A stretch of 11,113 nt of DNA from JAKORR01 sp964608495 (GTDB lineage Bacteria; Armatimonadota; Zipacnadia; Zipacnadales; FEN-943), in NCBI GenBank assembly GCA_964608495.1, contig CAZSOQ010000177.1, forward strand, positions 1 through 11,113, read 5' to 3'. Positions 1-6,451 of this stretch are shown piece after piece. Under the pieces are notes generated by a model. The model searched no databases. It worked only from the letters and a program-made list of their open reading frames with translations, and was not told the DNA's origin. Numbering within the stretch: the first letter of the stretch is position 1; each line of letters starts with the position of its first letter. The translations under genes and the position numbers were made by a program.

Positions 1-55
1 GAGCGCCTGCTTGCCAAGCAGAAGGTCGAGGGTTCAAATCCCTTCTCCCGCTCCA
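1..55 (+). tRNA. tRNA-Gly(GCC), 3' part, cut by the window edge
   Basis: This is the end of a glycine tRNA gene whose first 22 nt lie outside the window. It begins in the 3' half of the D-stem and contains the whole anticodon arm with the loop TTGCCAA (anticodon GCC, reading GGC/GGT), the variable region, the T arm with GGTTCAAATCC, the 3' acceptor strand CTCCCGC, discriminator T and an encoded CCA at 53-55. All 55 nt are identical to positions 306-360 of the complete copy downstream, while the sequence after CCA differs at once. The two genes are therefore recent duplicates or are kept identical by gene conversion. Confidence 0.95.
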
Positions 56-101
56 TGCGCACCCGAGCGAGGCCGCGTCCCGGCTTCCTTGATGTCTCTC
101 A

Positions 102-176
102 GGCGCGGTAGCCAAGCGGTAAGGCGGCGGACTGCAAATCCGCTATTCACGGGTTCGACTCCCGTCCGCGCCTCCA
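102..176 (+). tRNA. tRNA-Cys(GCA)
   Basis: This is a complete cysteine tRNA. Acceptor strand GGCGCGG (102-108) pairs with CCGCGCC (166-172), followed by discriminator T173 and an encoded CCA (174-176). The anticodon stem 127-131/139-143 is a perfect 5 bp around the loop CTGCAAA, giving anticodon GCA at 134-136. The T arm contains GGGTTCGACTCCC. U at the discriminator position is a known identity element of bacterial tRNA-Cys and supports the call. It lies 46 bp after the first tRNA-Gly and 107 bp before the second, so the three are probably co-transcribed or form a loose cluster. Confidence 0.97.
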
Positions 177-191
177 TCCCGTCTACCTTCG

Positions 192-225
192 CCCCGCGGG
201 CATGCAGGAACCCACGCCCGCGGGG
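192..225. repeat. Perfect 10-bp inverted repeat between tRNA-Cys and tRNA-Gly
   Basis: CCCCGCGGGC (192-201) is the exact reverse complement of GCCCGCGGGG (216-225), with a 14-nt loop. A transcript would form a very stable hairpin 15 nt after the CCA end of tRNA-Cys. No T-run follows, so it is not a textbook intrinsic terminator. It could terminate or pause transcription, or guide 3' processing. The structure is seen in the sequence; the role is inferred. Confidence 0.55.
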
Positions 226-226
226 A

Positions 227-247
227 CTGGTGGCCGTCCGGCACCAG
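227..247 (+). terminator. Second tandem hairpin, possible terminator
   Basis: CTGGTG (227-232) pairs with CACCAG (242-247). Two further C-G pairs can form inside it (234-235 with 240-241) around one bulged G and a GTCC loop. It starts one base after the preceding 10-bp hairpin and is followed by the pyrimidine-rich run CTCCCTTCTTCCTCC. Two adjacent hairpins and then a C/T tract could end transcription from the Gly-Cys tRNA pair. The lack of a continuous U tract keeps this tentative. Confidence 0.35.
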
Positions 248-283
248 GCTCCCTTCTTCCTCCGCCCTGCGGCGAAGAGCGGA

Positions 284-360
284 GCGGGAGTAGCTCAGTC
301 TGGTAGAGCGCCTGCTTGCCAAGCAGAAGGTCGAGGGTTCAAATCCCTTCTCCCGCTCCA
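284..360 (+). tRNA. tRNA-Gly(GCC), complete
   Basis: This is a complete 77-nt glycine tRNA including CCA. Acceptor strand GCGGGAG (284-290) pairs with CTCCCGC (350-356), followed by discriminator T357 and CCA 358-360. The D-stem is GCTC 293-296 with GAGC 306-309. The anticodon loop 316-322 is TTGCCAA with anticodon GCC at 318-320. The top pair of the anticodon stem (C311 with A327, the 27-43 pair) is mismatched, and the truncated copy at 1-55 has the same mismatch, so it is not a sequencing error in one copy. The other four pairs of that stem are Watson-Crick. Confidence 0.98.
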
Positions 361-463
361 ACTGAGCCCTTCTCTCCATGCCCTGCCCCACGTCAGGTCC
401 CGGGCCGCGCACGCTCAGCGCCCGCGCCCGCACACTCCGCGCACGAGCGGCGCCGAGTGCTCG

Positions 464-1495
464 CTAGACCTGCACGCGCTTGACCTGCAGCTCTCTCATC
501 CGCCCAAGGCCCGCGTCGGCCGCCAGCCGTATGTGCCCGACCTCGTCGGGGCTGACGCTCAGCAGCTCGCAGACCGCGGCGTCCACCGCCACGATGTCGG
601 GGCTGACGACGAGGGCCCCCGGCGCCTCCACGCGTCCGGGCCCCTTCGGCCCGTTGGTCAACAGCACCTGCGCGCAGTCCACGATATTCAGCGTCGGCCG
701 CAGGGCCGTGGCGAGGTCCGCGATGTTCTGGTGCAGGTTGTCGTCCCCCTGCTCCTCGCTCTTGGATTCGTGGTACCGCTGCGGGCGCCACACGGCTCCG
801 AGCTGGTTCTTCATCCCCAGCGTGACCACCGACGCCCCGTGGACCTTGCCCACGGGCAGGTTGATGTAGACGTCGGCGTCCAGCAGGTCCAGCGGCACCT
901 GCTCGTCCGTTATGTTGACGCCCTTGGCGACTGGAACCTGGCCGTATAGCTGCTCGTTGTCTAGACTGACGAGCGGCACCTTGATCTCCCGGCACGCCGC
1001 CTGGGCGCCGCTCATGTCGAAGGTCACGACCGACCTGTCGCAGGGATGCTCGATCACCAGCACTTCGCCGGCGCCGGCGTCGCGACAGGCACGCACCACG
1101 GCGGCCAGAACGGCCGGGTGGGTGTTGGCTGCCTGCTCGGGCATCCGGGCCCAAGCCAGATTCGGCTTGATGACCACGTTATCGCCGCGCTGCACAAAGG
1201 CCTCGATGCCCCCGAAGGGTTCAAGAGCCGCCCGCAGAACAGCATCTGCGTCTTCCAGCGCCTTCGCGGGCTCGGTGCTGCGTGCGAGCACCGCGTCCAG
1301 GCCCTCCACGGGGTGGGGGTCGTGTCTGTTCTTGCCGACCTTACCCGCCAGCCCGCCACCGGGAGCGGCTGGGGGGCCCGCGGTCGGGCCGGTCGTCGGC
1401 GCCTGGCCCTGCTGCTGCGCCGGGCGGCTGCAGCCCGCGGCCGACAGGGCTCCCAGGGCTCCGGCGGCCAGCTTCAGAAAGTCTCTGCGTCTCAC
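464..1495 (-). CDS. DUF362 protein with Tat signal (possible lipoprotein)
   Basis: This is a 343-residue exported protein of the DUF362 family, whose biochemical role is unknown. I chose the GTG at 1495. It places a textbook twin-arginine signal at the extreme N-terminus (RRRDFLKLAAG, residues 2-12), then a hydrophobic stretch ending in AAGC, so Cys22 could be a lipoprotein anchor. A start at 1558 would put 21 non-conserved residues in front and would lie upstream of a predicted promoter. A Pro/Gly/Gln-rich linker (about 28-49) follows. The DUF362 core is clear: DNVVIKPNLAW (105-115), THPAVLAAVVRACRDAGAGEVLVIEHP (125-151), VYINLPVGKVHG (209-220) and LGMKNQLG (226-233). The C-terminal ferredoxin-like Cys clusters of some members are absent, so no iron-sulphur cluster is predicted. 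It is transcribed away from the glycoside hydrolase and towards the tRNAs. Redox or metal-linked roles have been suggested for the family, but nothing here decides. Confidence 0.88.
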   Translation of the reverse strand: MRRRDFLKLAAGALGALSAAGCSRPAQQQGQAPTTGPTAGPPAAPGGGLAGKVGKNRHDPHPVEGLDAVLARSTEPAKALEDADAVLRAALEPFGGIEAFVQRGDNVVIKPNLAWARMPEQAANTHPAVLAAVVRACRDAGAGEVLVIEHPCDRSVVTFDMSGAQAACREIKVPLVSLDNEQLYGQVPVAKGVNITDEQVPLDLLDADVYINLPVGKVHGASVVTLGMKNQLGAVWRPQRYHESKSEEQGDDNLHQNIADLATALRPTLNIVDCAQVLLTNGPKGPGRVEAPGALVVSPDIVAVDAAVCELLSVSPDEVGHIRLAADAGLGRMRELQVKRVQV

Positions 1496-1506
1496 CGTTG
1501 TATCAC

Positions 1507-1523
1507 CGGCTGTTTCCCAGCCG
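1507..1523. repeat. Short inverted repeat in the divergent gap
   Basis: CGGCTG (1507-1512) and CAGCCG (1518-1523) form a perfect 6-bp inverted repeat around TTTCC. It lies in the 50-bp gap between the divergent DUF362 and glycoside hydrolase genes, close to the expected DUF362 transcription start. It could be an operator or a 5' hairpin of the DUF362 mRNA. At 6 bp a chance origin remains possible. Confidence 0.35.
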
Positions 1524-1529
1524 CGAAAA

Positions 1530-1558
1530 AGGATAACCTGACTACATGACGAGGTCAA
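1530..1558 (-). promoter_or_regulatory. Predicted sigma70-type promoter for the DUF362 gene
   Basis: Read on the minus strand, TTGACC (-35, plus positions 1553-1558) is followed after exactly 17 nt by TATCCT (-10, plus positions 1530-1535). That is five and four matches to consensus at the ideal spacing. Transcription would start near 1520-1524, about 25-30 nt before the GTG at 1495, which supports that start codon. The -10 box overlaps the AAGGA (1529-1533) before the divergent hydrolase ATG, and the -35 box lies inside the first codons of that gene. Known from consensus only. Confidence 0.5.
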
Positions 1559-4500
1559 AAGCTTCCGTGTCTTCCCCGTCCTGCCCGTCGCCCCGACGCC
1601 GTGCCTCCGGCACGACGCACTCAGCGACGGCGCGGCTGCTCCTGGCGACCGCGTCCTTCCTTTTTACCCTCTCGCGGGCCGGATTATGCCAGGACCAGGC
1701 CCCCGGCGCCAGGGCCAAGCCGACCGAGCCCATCCACGCCACCGTCGTCGGCCGGCAGAGCGTCTGGACCATAGACCGGCCCGTCGCCGAAACCGACCGC
1801 GACGAGCTCTTCCAGACCGAGCGCTGGGGCCCCGCCTTCTCCTACCGTTTCTCTCACGTGCCGCCCGGGCCCTGTACCGTGCGCCTGGGCTTCAACGAGA
1901 ACAAGTGGACCAGGCCAGGCCAGCGCGCCTTCGACATCTCGATCAACGGTGCCGTGGTCTGGCCCGCCTTCGACATCCTCGCCCACGGCCTGCCCAACGA
2001 GGCCGTGATCGTCGCCAGTCCCGTCAACGTGCCCGATAACGGCAGCCTGGAGATCGCCTTCAGGGCCCGGGTGGACAATGCCAAGATCAACTTCGTCCGC
2101 CTCTGCGGTGAGACCTGGTCCGCCGAGACCTCGCCCACCAGGGAGGACCGGGTCCGCTTCCTGCAGCCCGACCCCGAGGCCGCCTGGATGCTGAACCTGC
2201 ACGAGACCACCCTCGGCCGCTTCGGCTCGCGAGTGGCCATCAACCCACGGCCGCAGAAGGGCCTCTTCCTTGCCGGGCCGATGGGCCACGCGGACTACAA
2301 CGTCGCCTACTTCGAGAAGACCCCCGAGCTCTACCAGGACCCGCCGGTGAACCACTACTTCGTGGTCGGCTCGGGCGATCGGCAGTACGGGCTGCCCTTC
2401 AACCCTGACGTCCCCGTCTTCCCCTCCATCAAGCAGCGCCAGGGCATGACCTGGCTGGAGTACGAGGCCAGCTCCCCCGACCTGCCCGTCCGGGCCCGCT
2501 TCCGCTTCGAGGCGCCCTTCTATCCCCAGGACGCCAAGCTGAGCTGCGCGCCCTACCTGCGTCTACGCGTCACGCTGGAGAACACCACGGGCCGGCGTGT
2601 GCCGGCGCGCCTTGTCGTCGCCCGCGAGCAGCGCCCGGGGGACGAGGTGGGCAGCGCCCGCCTGGCCGACCACGAGGGCCTCGTGTTCCGGGCGCCGGTC
2701 TTCGGCCTGTCCACCGATTGGTACTGGCTCGCCCCGTCCCGGCCCGACCGGGCGACTATCTCGTCCAGTATTGACATCGCCGGCGTCCGCCGGTCGCCCG
2801 ACGGCGCGGCTCCGCAGACCGACGCCGAGGGCCGCGCCGCTCTGCCCATCCTCTGGGACCGGCCCCTGTCGGGCCTGAACGCCACCGTCACGCTGGAGCC
2901 CTTCTCCTCCGTCGAGGTGCCCCTGCTCTGGGTGGCCTGGGTCCGAGCGCCCGTTCTCGAAGCCCTGGGGAAGACCTATCGCTTCATGTACACCGATCTC
3001 TTCGAGAGCCCCGAGGCCGTGGTCCGCTACGGCGAGGAAGCCGGCGCGGACATCGCCCGCCGCACCGACCTCTTCGAGAGCACGGTCATGGACGCCACCG
3101 TGCCCCAGGCCCTTAAGGACCTGCTCGCCTTCGCCTTCCAGAGCTGGGTGATGAACACCTGGTACCTGGTGGGCGAGGACGGCCAGGAGTGGTTCTCCGT
3201 CTGGGAGGGCTGCTGCAAGTTCCACTCGACCGTGGACGTGGAGTACAACGTGGCCCCGCTTTACTTCCAGTACTGGCCCGACCTGATGAAGCTGACGCTG
3301 CTGGAGTGGGTCGGGCGCATCCAGGACGGCGTGCTGCCTCACGACATGGGCATGGGCCTGAAGGCCAACGGCATGGACTACGGCCACCACATGGAGGTCG
3401 AGGAGAACACCAACTTCGTCCTTCTCCTGCACCAGTACTGGAAGTACACCGGCGACGACGCCCTGGTCCGGCGCCTCATGGACGGCGCCGCCGAGCTGCT
3501 TCAGTACGTGCTGGACGCCGACACGGACGAGGACGGCTTCGTCGAGCGCGGTACATCCAACACTATTGACCAGGGCTCGACGGCCATCCAGCACGCCCCC
3601 GACCAGACCTATCTGGCCGTGCGCAGCCTCACGGCCTTCCGCGCCGGCGCCGAGATGGCCCTGCTGGCGGGCCGCGAGGACCTGGCCGGCCGCTGGCGCG
3701 AGCAGGCGGACCTGGTCGCCCGCACCCTCGACCGCGAGGGTTGGCTCGGCGACCACTACGTCGTGGACCTCAACCAGGCGGAGCGATTCGCCGCCGCGCC
3801 GGCCCCCACTGCGGGACCGGCCAATCCCGGCGCTAGGGACGGCGACCCCGGCGCCGCGCCCCCCTACTACGAGGACGGGCCCCCTGCCACTGCCGGTCGC
3901 ATGACCGGCCGTGGCCAGTACGACCCCCTGGCCGGAGCGCCGGGCGCGCCTGGGCCCGGCGAGTGGGACCCCTGGCGGACCTCCCCGAGCAAGCCGCAGC
4001 CGCCCCGCGGCTGGGACGCCTACTCGGTGTACACGACCAACGGCTTGCTCTATCCTTTCAGGGCCGGTATGGCCCTGCCGGGCCTGGACCTGACCCGGGT
4101 GCGCACCGATCTGGGCCGGGCTGCGGTCGAGACCCTCCGGCTCTACGGCTCGCCGCACACGTCCCAGGAGAGCAACATGTGGGTGTCTCAGAACCTTTGG
4201 CGCGATGCCGCCGCCGCCTACCTCGGCGTGGACCTGGTTGACAATGTGGACCGCTACTGGGCCCTCCAGCTCCACTTCAACCGCACCAAGCGCGGCTGCT
4301 TCACCGACGTATACAACTACGGCTCCGGCAGCCTGTCGCTGGACTACTACCCCCGCGGCGTGGCGGCCTTCGCGCTCGTCCAGGCCCTCGGCGGCATCAG
4401 CTTCGACCTGCCCGCCGGCCGGCTGTCCGTCATGGCCCTGCGCTCTCCCCTGCGCCTGCCGCTGACGGCGCTGGCCGACTGGGACGCCGAGCAGGTACCG

Positions 4501-4605
4501 TGGATCGTGCTCGAGCGCACCGGCCTGGACACTCGCGGGCGGATCGAGGGCCCGACGCGCGTCCCGATTCGCCTGGAGTCCAGACCCTTCGGGGAGCCCT
4601 GGTGA
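1546..4605 (+). CDS. Secreted glycoside hydrolase, clan GH-O-like (GH52/GH116 type), with malectin-like N-terminus
   Basis: This is a 1019-residue exported enzyme, probably hydrolysing a beta-glycosidic bond outside the cytoplasm. The N-terminus is basic, then hydrophobic (about 30-47, ending near AGLCQ), consistent with a signal peptide. Residues about 62-187 look like a malectin/jelly-roll carbohydrate-binding fold (FSYRFSHVPPGPCTVRLGFNE, FDISINGAVVW, LEIAFRARVDNAKINFVRL). About 190-500 is beta-rich, and about 510-980 is an (alpha/alpha)6-type domain. From memory of GH52 XynB2 and human GBA2 (GH116), three blocks align: SVWEGCCKFHSTVDV puts Glu554 at the GH52 nucleophile position, TIDQGSTAIQ...TYLA puts Asp675 at the acid/base position, and LDYYPRGVAAF (932-942) matches the GH52 C-terminal motif. 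A Pro/Gly/Ala-rich stretch (749-822) interrupts the domain. AAGGA (1529-1533) lies 12 nt before the ATG. It opens an operon with the sugar kinase 3 nt downstream. The enzyme class is fairly secure; the exact family and substrate are not. A GtaA/DUF4965-like protein is the alternative. Confidence 0.78.
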   Translation: MTRSKASVSSPSCPSPRRRASGTTHSATARLLLATASFLFTLSRAGLCQDQAPGARAKPTEPIHATVVGRQSVWTIDRPVAETDRDELFQTERWGPAFSYRFSHVPPGPCTVRLGFNENKWTRPGQRAFDISINGAVVWPAFDILAHGLPNEAVIVASPVNVPDNGSLEIAFRARVDNAKINFVRLCGETWSAETSPTREDRVRFLQPDPEAAWMLNLHETTLGRFGSRVAINPRPQKGLFLAGPMGHADYNVAYFEKTPELYQDPPVNHYFVVGSGDRQYGLPFNPDVPVFPSIKQRQGMTWLEYEASSPDLPVRARFRFEAPFYPQDAKLSCAPYLRLRVTLENTTGRRVPARLVVAREQRPGDEVGSARLADHEGLVFRAPVFGLSTDWYWLAPSRPDRATISSSIDIAGVRRSPDGAAPQTDAEGRAALPILWDRPLSGLNATVTLEPFSSVEVPLLWVAWVRAPVLEALGKTYRFMYTDLFESPEAVVRYGEEAGADIARRTDLFESTVMDATVPQALKDLLAFAFQSWVMNTWYLVGEDGQEWFSVWEGCCKFHSTVDVEYNVAPLYFQYWPDLMKLTLLEWVGRIQDGVLPHDMGMGLKANGMDYGHHMEVEENTNFVLLLHQYWKYTGDDALVRRLMDGAAELLQYVLDADTDEDGFVERGTSNTIDQGSTAIQHAPDQTYLAVRSLTAFRAGAEMALLAGREDLAGRWREQADLVARTLDREGWLGDHYVVDLNQAERFAAAPAPTAGPANPGARDGDPGAAPPYYEDGPPATAGRMTGRGQYDPLAGAPGAPGPGEWDPWRTSPSKPQPPRGWDAYSVYTTNGLLYPFRAGMALPGLDLTRVRTDLGRAAVETLRLYGSPHTSQESNMWVSQNLWRDAAAAYLGVDLVDNVDRYWALQLHFNRTKRGCFTDVYNYGSGSLSLDYYPRGVAAFALVQALGGISFDLPAGRLSVMALRSPLRLPLTALADWDAEQVPWIVLERTGLDTRGRIEGPTRVPIRLESRPFGEPW

Positions 4606-4608
4606 CCC

Positions 4609-5679
4609 ATGCAACGGACCTGTCTGCAGGGCGAGGAGAACGCCGTACGTGCCCGCGCTCCCGTGCGCGTGGACTTCGCCGGCGGGACCACCGACCTGCC
4701 CGCCTTCGCGTCCCGGGAACGGGGCGCCGTGATCAGCGCCGCCGTGGCGCGCTACGCCTACGCCACGGCCCGCCCGCTGGCCTGCGCCGGCGTCCACTTG
4801 CGCAGTCAGGACTTGGACGAGTACGTCCAGGCCGACAGCGTCTGGGAGCTTGAGTTCGACGGCCAGCTCGACCTGGTGAAGGCCGCCGTGCAGGAGATGG
4901 GCCTGGAGGGCGGCTTCGAGGTTTCGGTCCGCTGCGACGCGCCCCGCGGGTCCGGCCTGGGGGCCTCGGCTTCCGTGGGCGTGGCGCTGGTGGGCGTCCT
5001 CGAGGCCCTGAGGGCCACCGGCGGCGCCCCCTCGGCGCCTCGACTGAGCCGCTTCGAGATGGCGGAGCTCGCCTGCCAGCTCGAGAAGCGCCTGGGCGTG
5101 GTCGGCGGCAAGCAGGACCAGTACGCGGCCGCCCTGGGCGGGTTCAACTACATGGAGTTCGTCGGCGACGTCGTCCGCGTCGAGCCCCTTGCGCTGCCCA
5201 CCGAGCTCGCCTGTGAGATCGAGAAGCACCTCGTCCTCTGCTACACCGGCGAATCCCGCCTCTCCGGCGAGGCCAATCAGCGCATGGTCGCCGCCTACGA
5301 GGCGGGCGATGAGACCGTCGTCGCCAGCCTCCGCCGCACCAGGGACATCGCCGGCGACATCTACCGCTGCCTCCTCGCCGACGACCTGAGCTCCCTGCCC
5401 GAGCTGCTCAACGAGGAGTGGGCCTGCCGCGAGAACCTCGCCGAGGGCATCGCCACCCCTGCCATGCTGCAGCTCCGCGAGGCCGCGGTCGAGGCGGGCG
5501 CTCTTGCCTCCAAAATCTGCGGCGCCGGCGGGGGCGGCTGCCTGCTCTTCTACTCCTCTCCCGACCGCGAGAGCGACGTGCGCCGCGCTCTCCTCGCCGC
5601 CGGCGGTGAGCCGCTCGATTTCGTCTTCGACCTCACCGGCCTGCAGCGCTGGCACTGTGCCGCCCATGGACCGCGCTGA
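4609..5679 (+). CDS. GHMP-family sugar kinase, HddA-like (D-glycero-D-manno-heptose 7-phosphate kinase type)
   Basis: This is a 356-residue cytoplasmic kinase that transfers phosphate from ATP to a sugar or sugar phosphate. All GHMP signatures are present: RAPVRVDFAGGTTDLPAF (16-33), the phosphate-binding loop PRGSGLGASAS (112-122), GGKQDQYAAALGG (166-178) with Asp170 as the probable catalytic base, and the C-terminal KICGAGGGGCLLFY (302-315). The N-terminal FAGGTTDLP form and the full length are typical of the heptose-7-phosphate kinase HddA and its relatives. No other heptose pathway gene (gmhA, gmhB, hddC) is in the window, so the real substrate may be another sugar, for example one released by the upstream hydrolase. 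The ATG is 3 nt after the hydrolase stop, with GGGGAG (4591-4596) upstream inside the hydrolase gene, so translation is probably coupled. The last 14 nt overlap the next gene. Confidence 0.85.
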   Translation: MQRTCLQGEENAVRARAPVRVDFAGGTTDLPAFASRERGAVISAAVARYAYATARPLACAGVHLRSQDLDEYVQADSVWELEFDGQLDLVKAAVQEMGLEGGFEVSVRCDAPRGSGLGASASVGVALVGVLEALRATGGAPSAPRLSRFEMAELACQLEKRLGVVGGKQDQYAAALGGFNYMEFVGDVVRVEPLALPTELACEIEKHLVLCYTGESRLSGEANQRMVAAYEAGDETVVASLRRTRDIAGDIYRCLLADDLSSLPELLNEEWACRENLAEGIATPAMLQLREAAVEAGALASKICGAGGGGCLLFYSSPDRESDVRRALLAAGGEPLDFVFDLTGLQRWHCAAHGPR

Positions 5680-6367
5680 CTCCCAGCCCCAGCCCCCACC
5701 GCAGCCCTCCGCTTCCCCCCTCTCCCTGCGGGAGGCGGGGGTCCTGCTTCTGGCGGTGCTTCTGTTGGGCCTCACCTACTACCACGGCATGCCTGCGTGC
5801 GTGGCGCCGCAGCTTCAGTTCTTCTTCTGGGTGGGGCTCAACCTGGTGCTCCTTCTCGCCCTGCCCCTGGCCCTGATCCGCTTCCTCTGGCGTGAGCCCG
5901 TCTCCCGCTACGGCCTCGCCGTGGGCAACTCCCGCGTCTGGAGCCGCTGGCTACTCGTCTTCCTCGCCGTCATGGTCCCGGTCATCCTGATCTGTTCCCG
6001 CATGCCCTCGCTCCAGGCCTACTACCCGCGCTATCCCTGGGCTCGCGAATCCGCCCTGGCCTTCTGGGCTTCCAGTGCCGCCTGGCTGTTGTACTTCCTG
6101 GCGTGGGAGTTCTTCTTCCGGGGCTTGCTGCTCAACGTCTTCCTGCGCCGCTACTCGCCCGCCGTCGCCATCGCCATCCAGACCGTGCCCTTCGCCATGA
6201 TGCACTTCCCGAAGCCCGAGGTCGAGGCCCTCGCCTCGATCATCGCGGGCGTCGCCCTCGGCTGCATGGCCTATCGAGGCCGGTCCATCCTCGGCCCCTG
6301 GCTCCTGCACTGGTTCTGCGCCTTCCTGCTGGACGTCCTAGTCATCGCCTGGCCCGTCCATCCCTAA
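5666..6367 (+). CDS. CPBP-family intramembrane protease-like protein (CAAX/Abi type)
   Basis: This is a 233-residue multi-pass membrane protein. The N-terminus is a Pro/Gln-rich cytoplasmic stretch (about 1-19), followed by hydrophobic segments near 23-37, 50-74, 94-110, 132-146, 166-180, 188-201 and 211-229. CPBP motif 1 appears as WEFFFRG (147-153), motif 2 as FAMMH (176-180) and motif 3 as the His215 in LLHWFCA. Glu148, Arg152, His180 and His215 are present, but the first Glu of the usual EExxxR is Trp147, and the Asn/Asp expected four residues after His215 is Ala219. It may be a variant protease or a non-catalytic member. ATG 5666 is favoured over an in-frame start at 5504, because the first 54 codons of the longer form would lie entirely inside the kinase gene and look like a frame shadow. 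The start overlaps the kinase by 14 nt, so it is the last gene of the operon. Substrate unknown; family members process prenylated proteins or peptides, or serve in self-immunity. Confidence 0.82.
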   Translation: MDRADSQPQPPPQPSASPLSLREAGVLLLAVLLLGLTYYHGMPACVAPQLQFFFWVGLNLVLLLALPLALIRFLWREPVSRYGLAVGNSRVWSRWLLVFLAVMVPVILICSRMPSLQAYYPRYPWARESALAFWASSAAWLLYFLAWEFFFRGLLLNVFLRRYSPAVAIAIQTVPFAMMHFPKPEVEALASIIAGVALGCMAYRGRSILGPWLLHWFCAFLLDVLVIAWPVHP

Positions 6368-6421
6368 GCCTCCCGCCGGGCCCGCACCGTCACCCCACCG
6401 TCCCATCCCTCGCCCGCACCA

Positions 6422-6437
6422 TCGCCGCGCGCGGCGA
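6422..6437. terminator. 16-nt perfect palindrome between convergent genes
   Basis: TCGCCGCGCGCGGCGA is a perfect palindrome in the 84-bp gap between the stops of the CPBP gene (plus) and the amidohydrolase gene (minus). On either strand it would fold as a 6-bp GC-only stem with a CGCG loop. It may end both transcripts, but there is no T-run on either side. Alternating CG sequence is common in DNA this GC-rich, so the functional role is uncertain. Confidence 0.35.
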
Positions 6438-6451
6438 CTCTCGGCGCCCTT

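Noticed and set aside
444..463. CGAGC/GCTCG inverted repeat just after the DUF362 stop codon, as a terminator
   Set aside because: The stem is only 5 bp with a 10-nt loop and no T-run, so it is indistinguishable from chance in this GC-rich region. The remaining bases of the 103-bp gap (361-463) show nothing else.
11..949. 312-codon plus-strand frame across the tRNA cluster and the end of the DUF362 gene
   Set aside because: It reads through two tRNA genes and then antisense to a recognised protein.
4609..5679. Assigning the kinase to LPS heptose biosynthesis as hddA
   Set aside because: The sequence is of that type, but no partner heptose gene is present and the operon context is sugar hydrolysis, so no gene symbol is given.
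2563..5775. 1070-codon open frame on the minus strand opposite the hydrolase and kinase genes
   Set aside because: It spans two well-recognised plus-strand genes and their junction, and its composition (His, Gly, Val, Ala-rich with no recognisable domain) is that of an antisense frame in GC-rich DNA.
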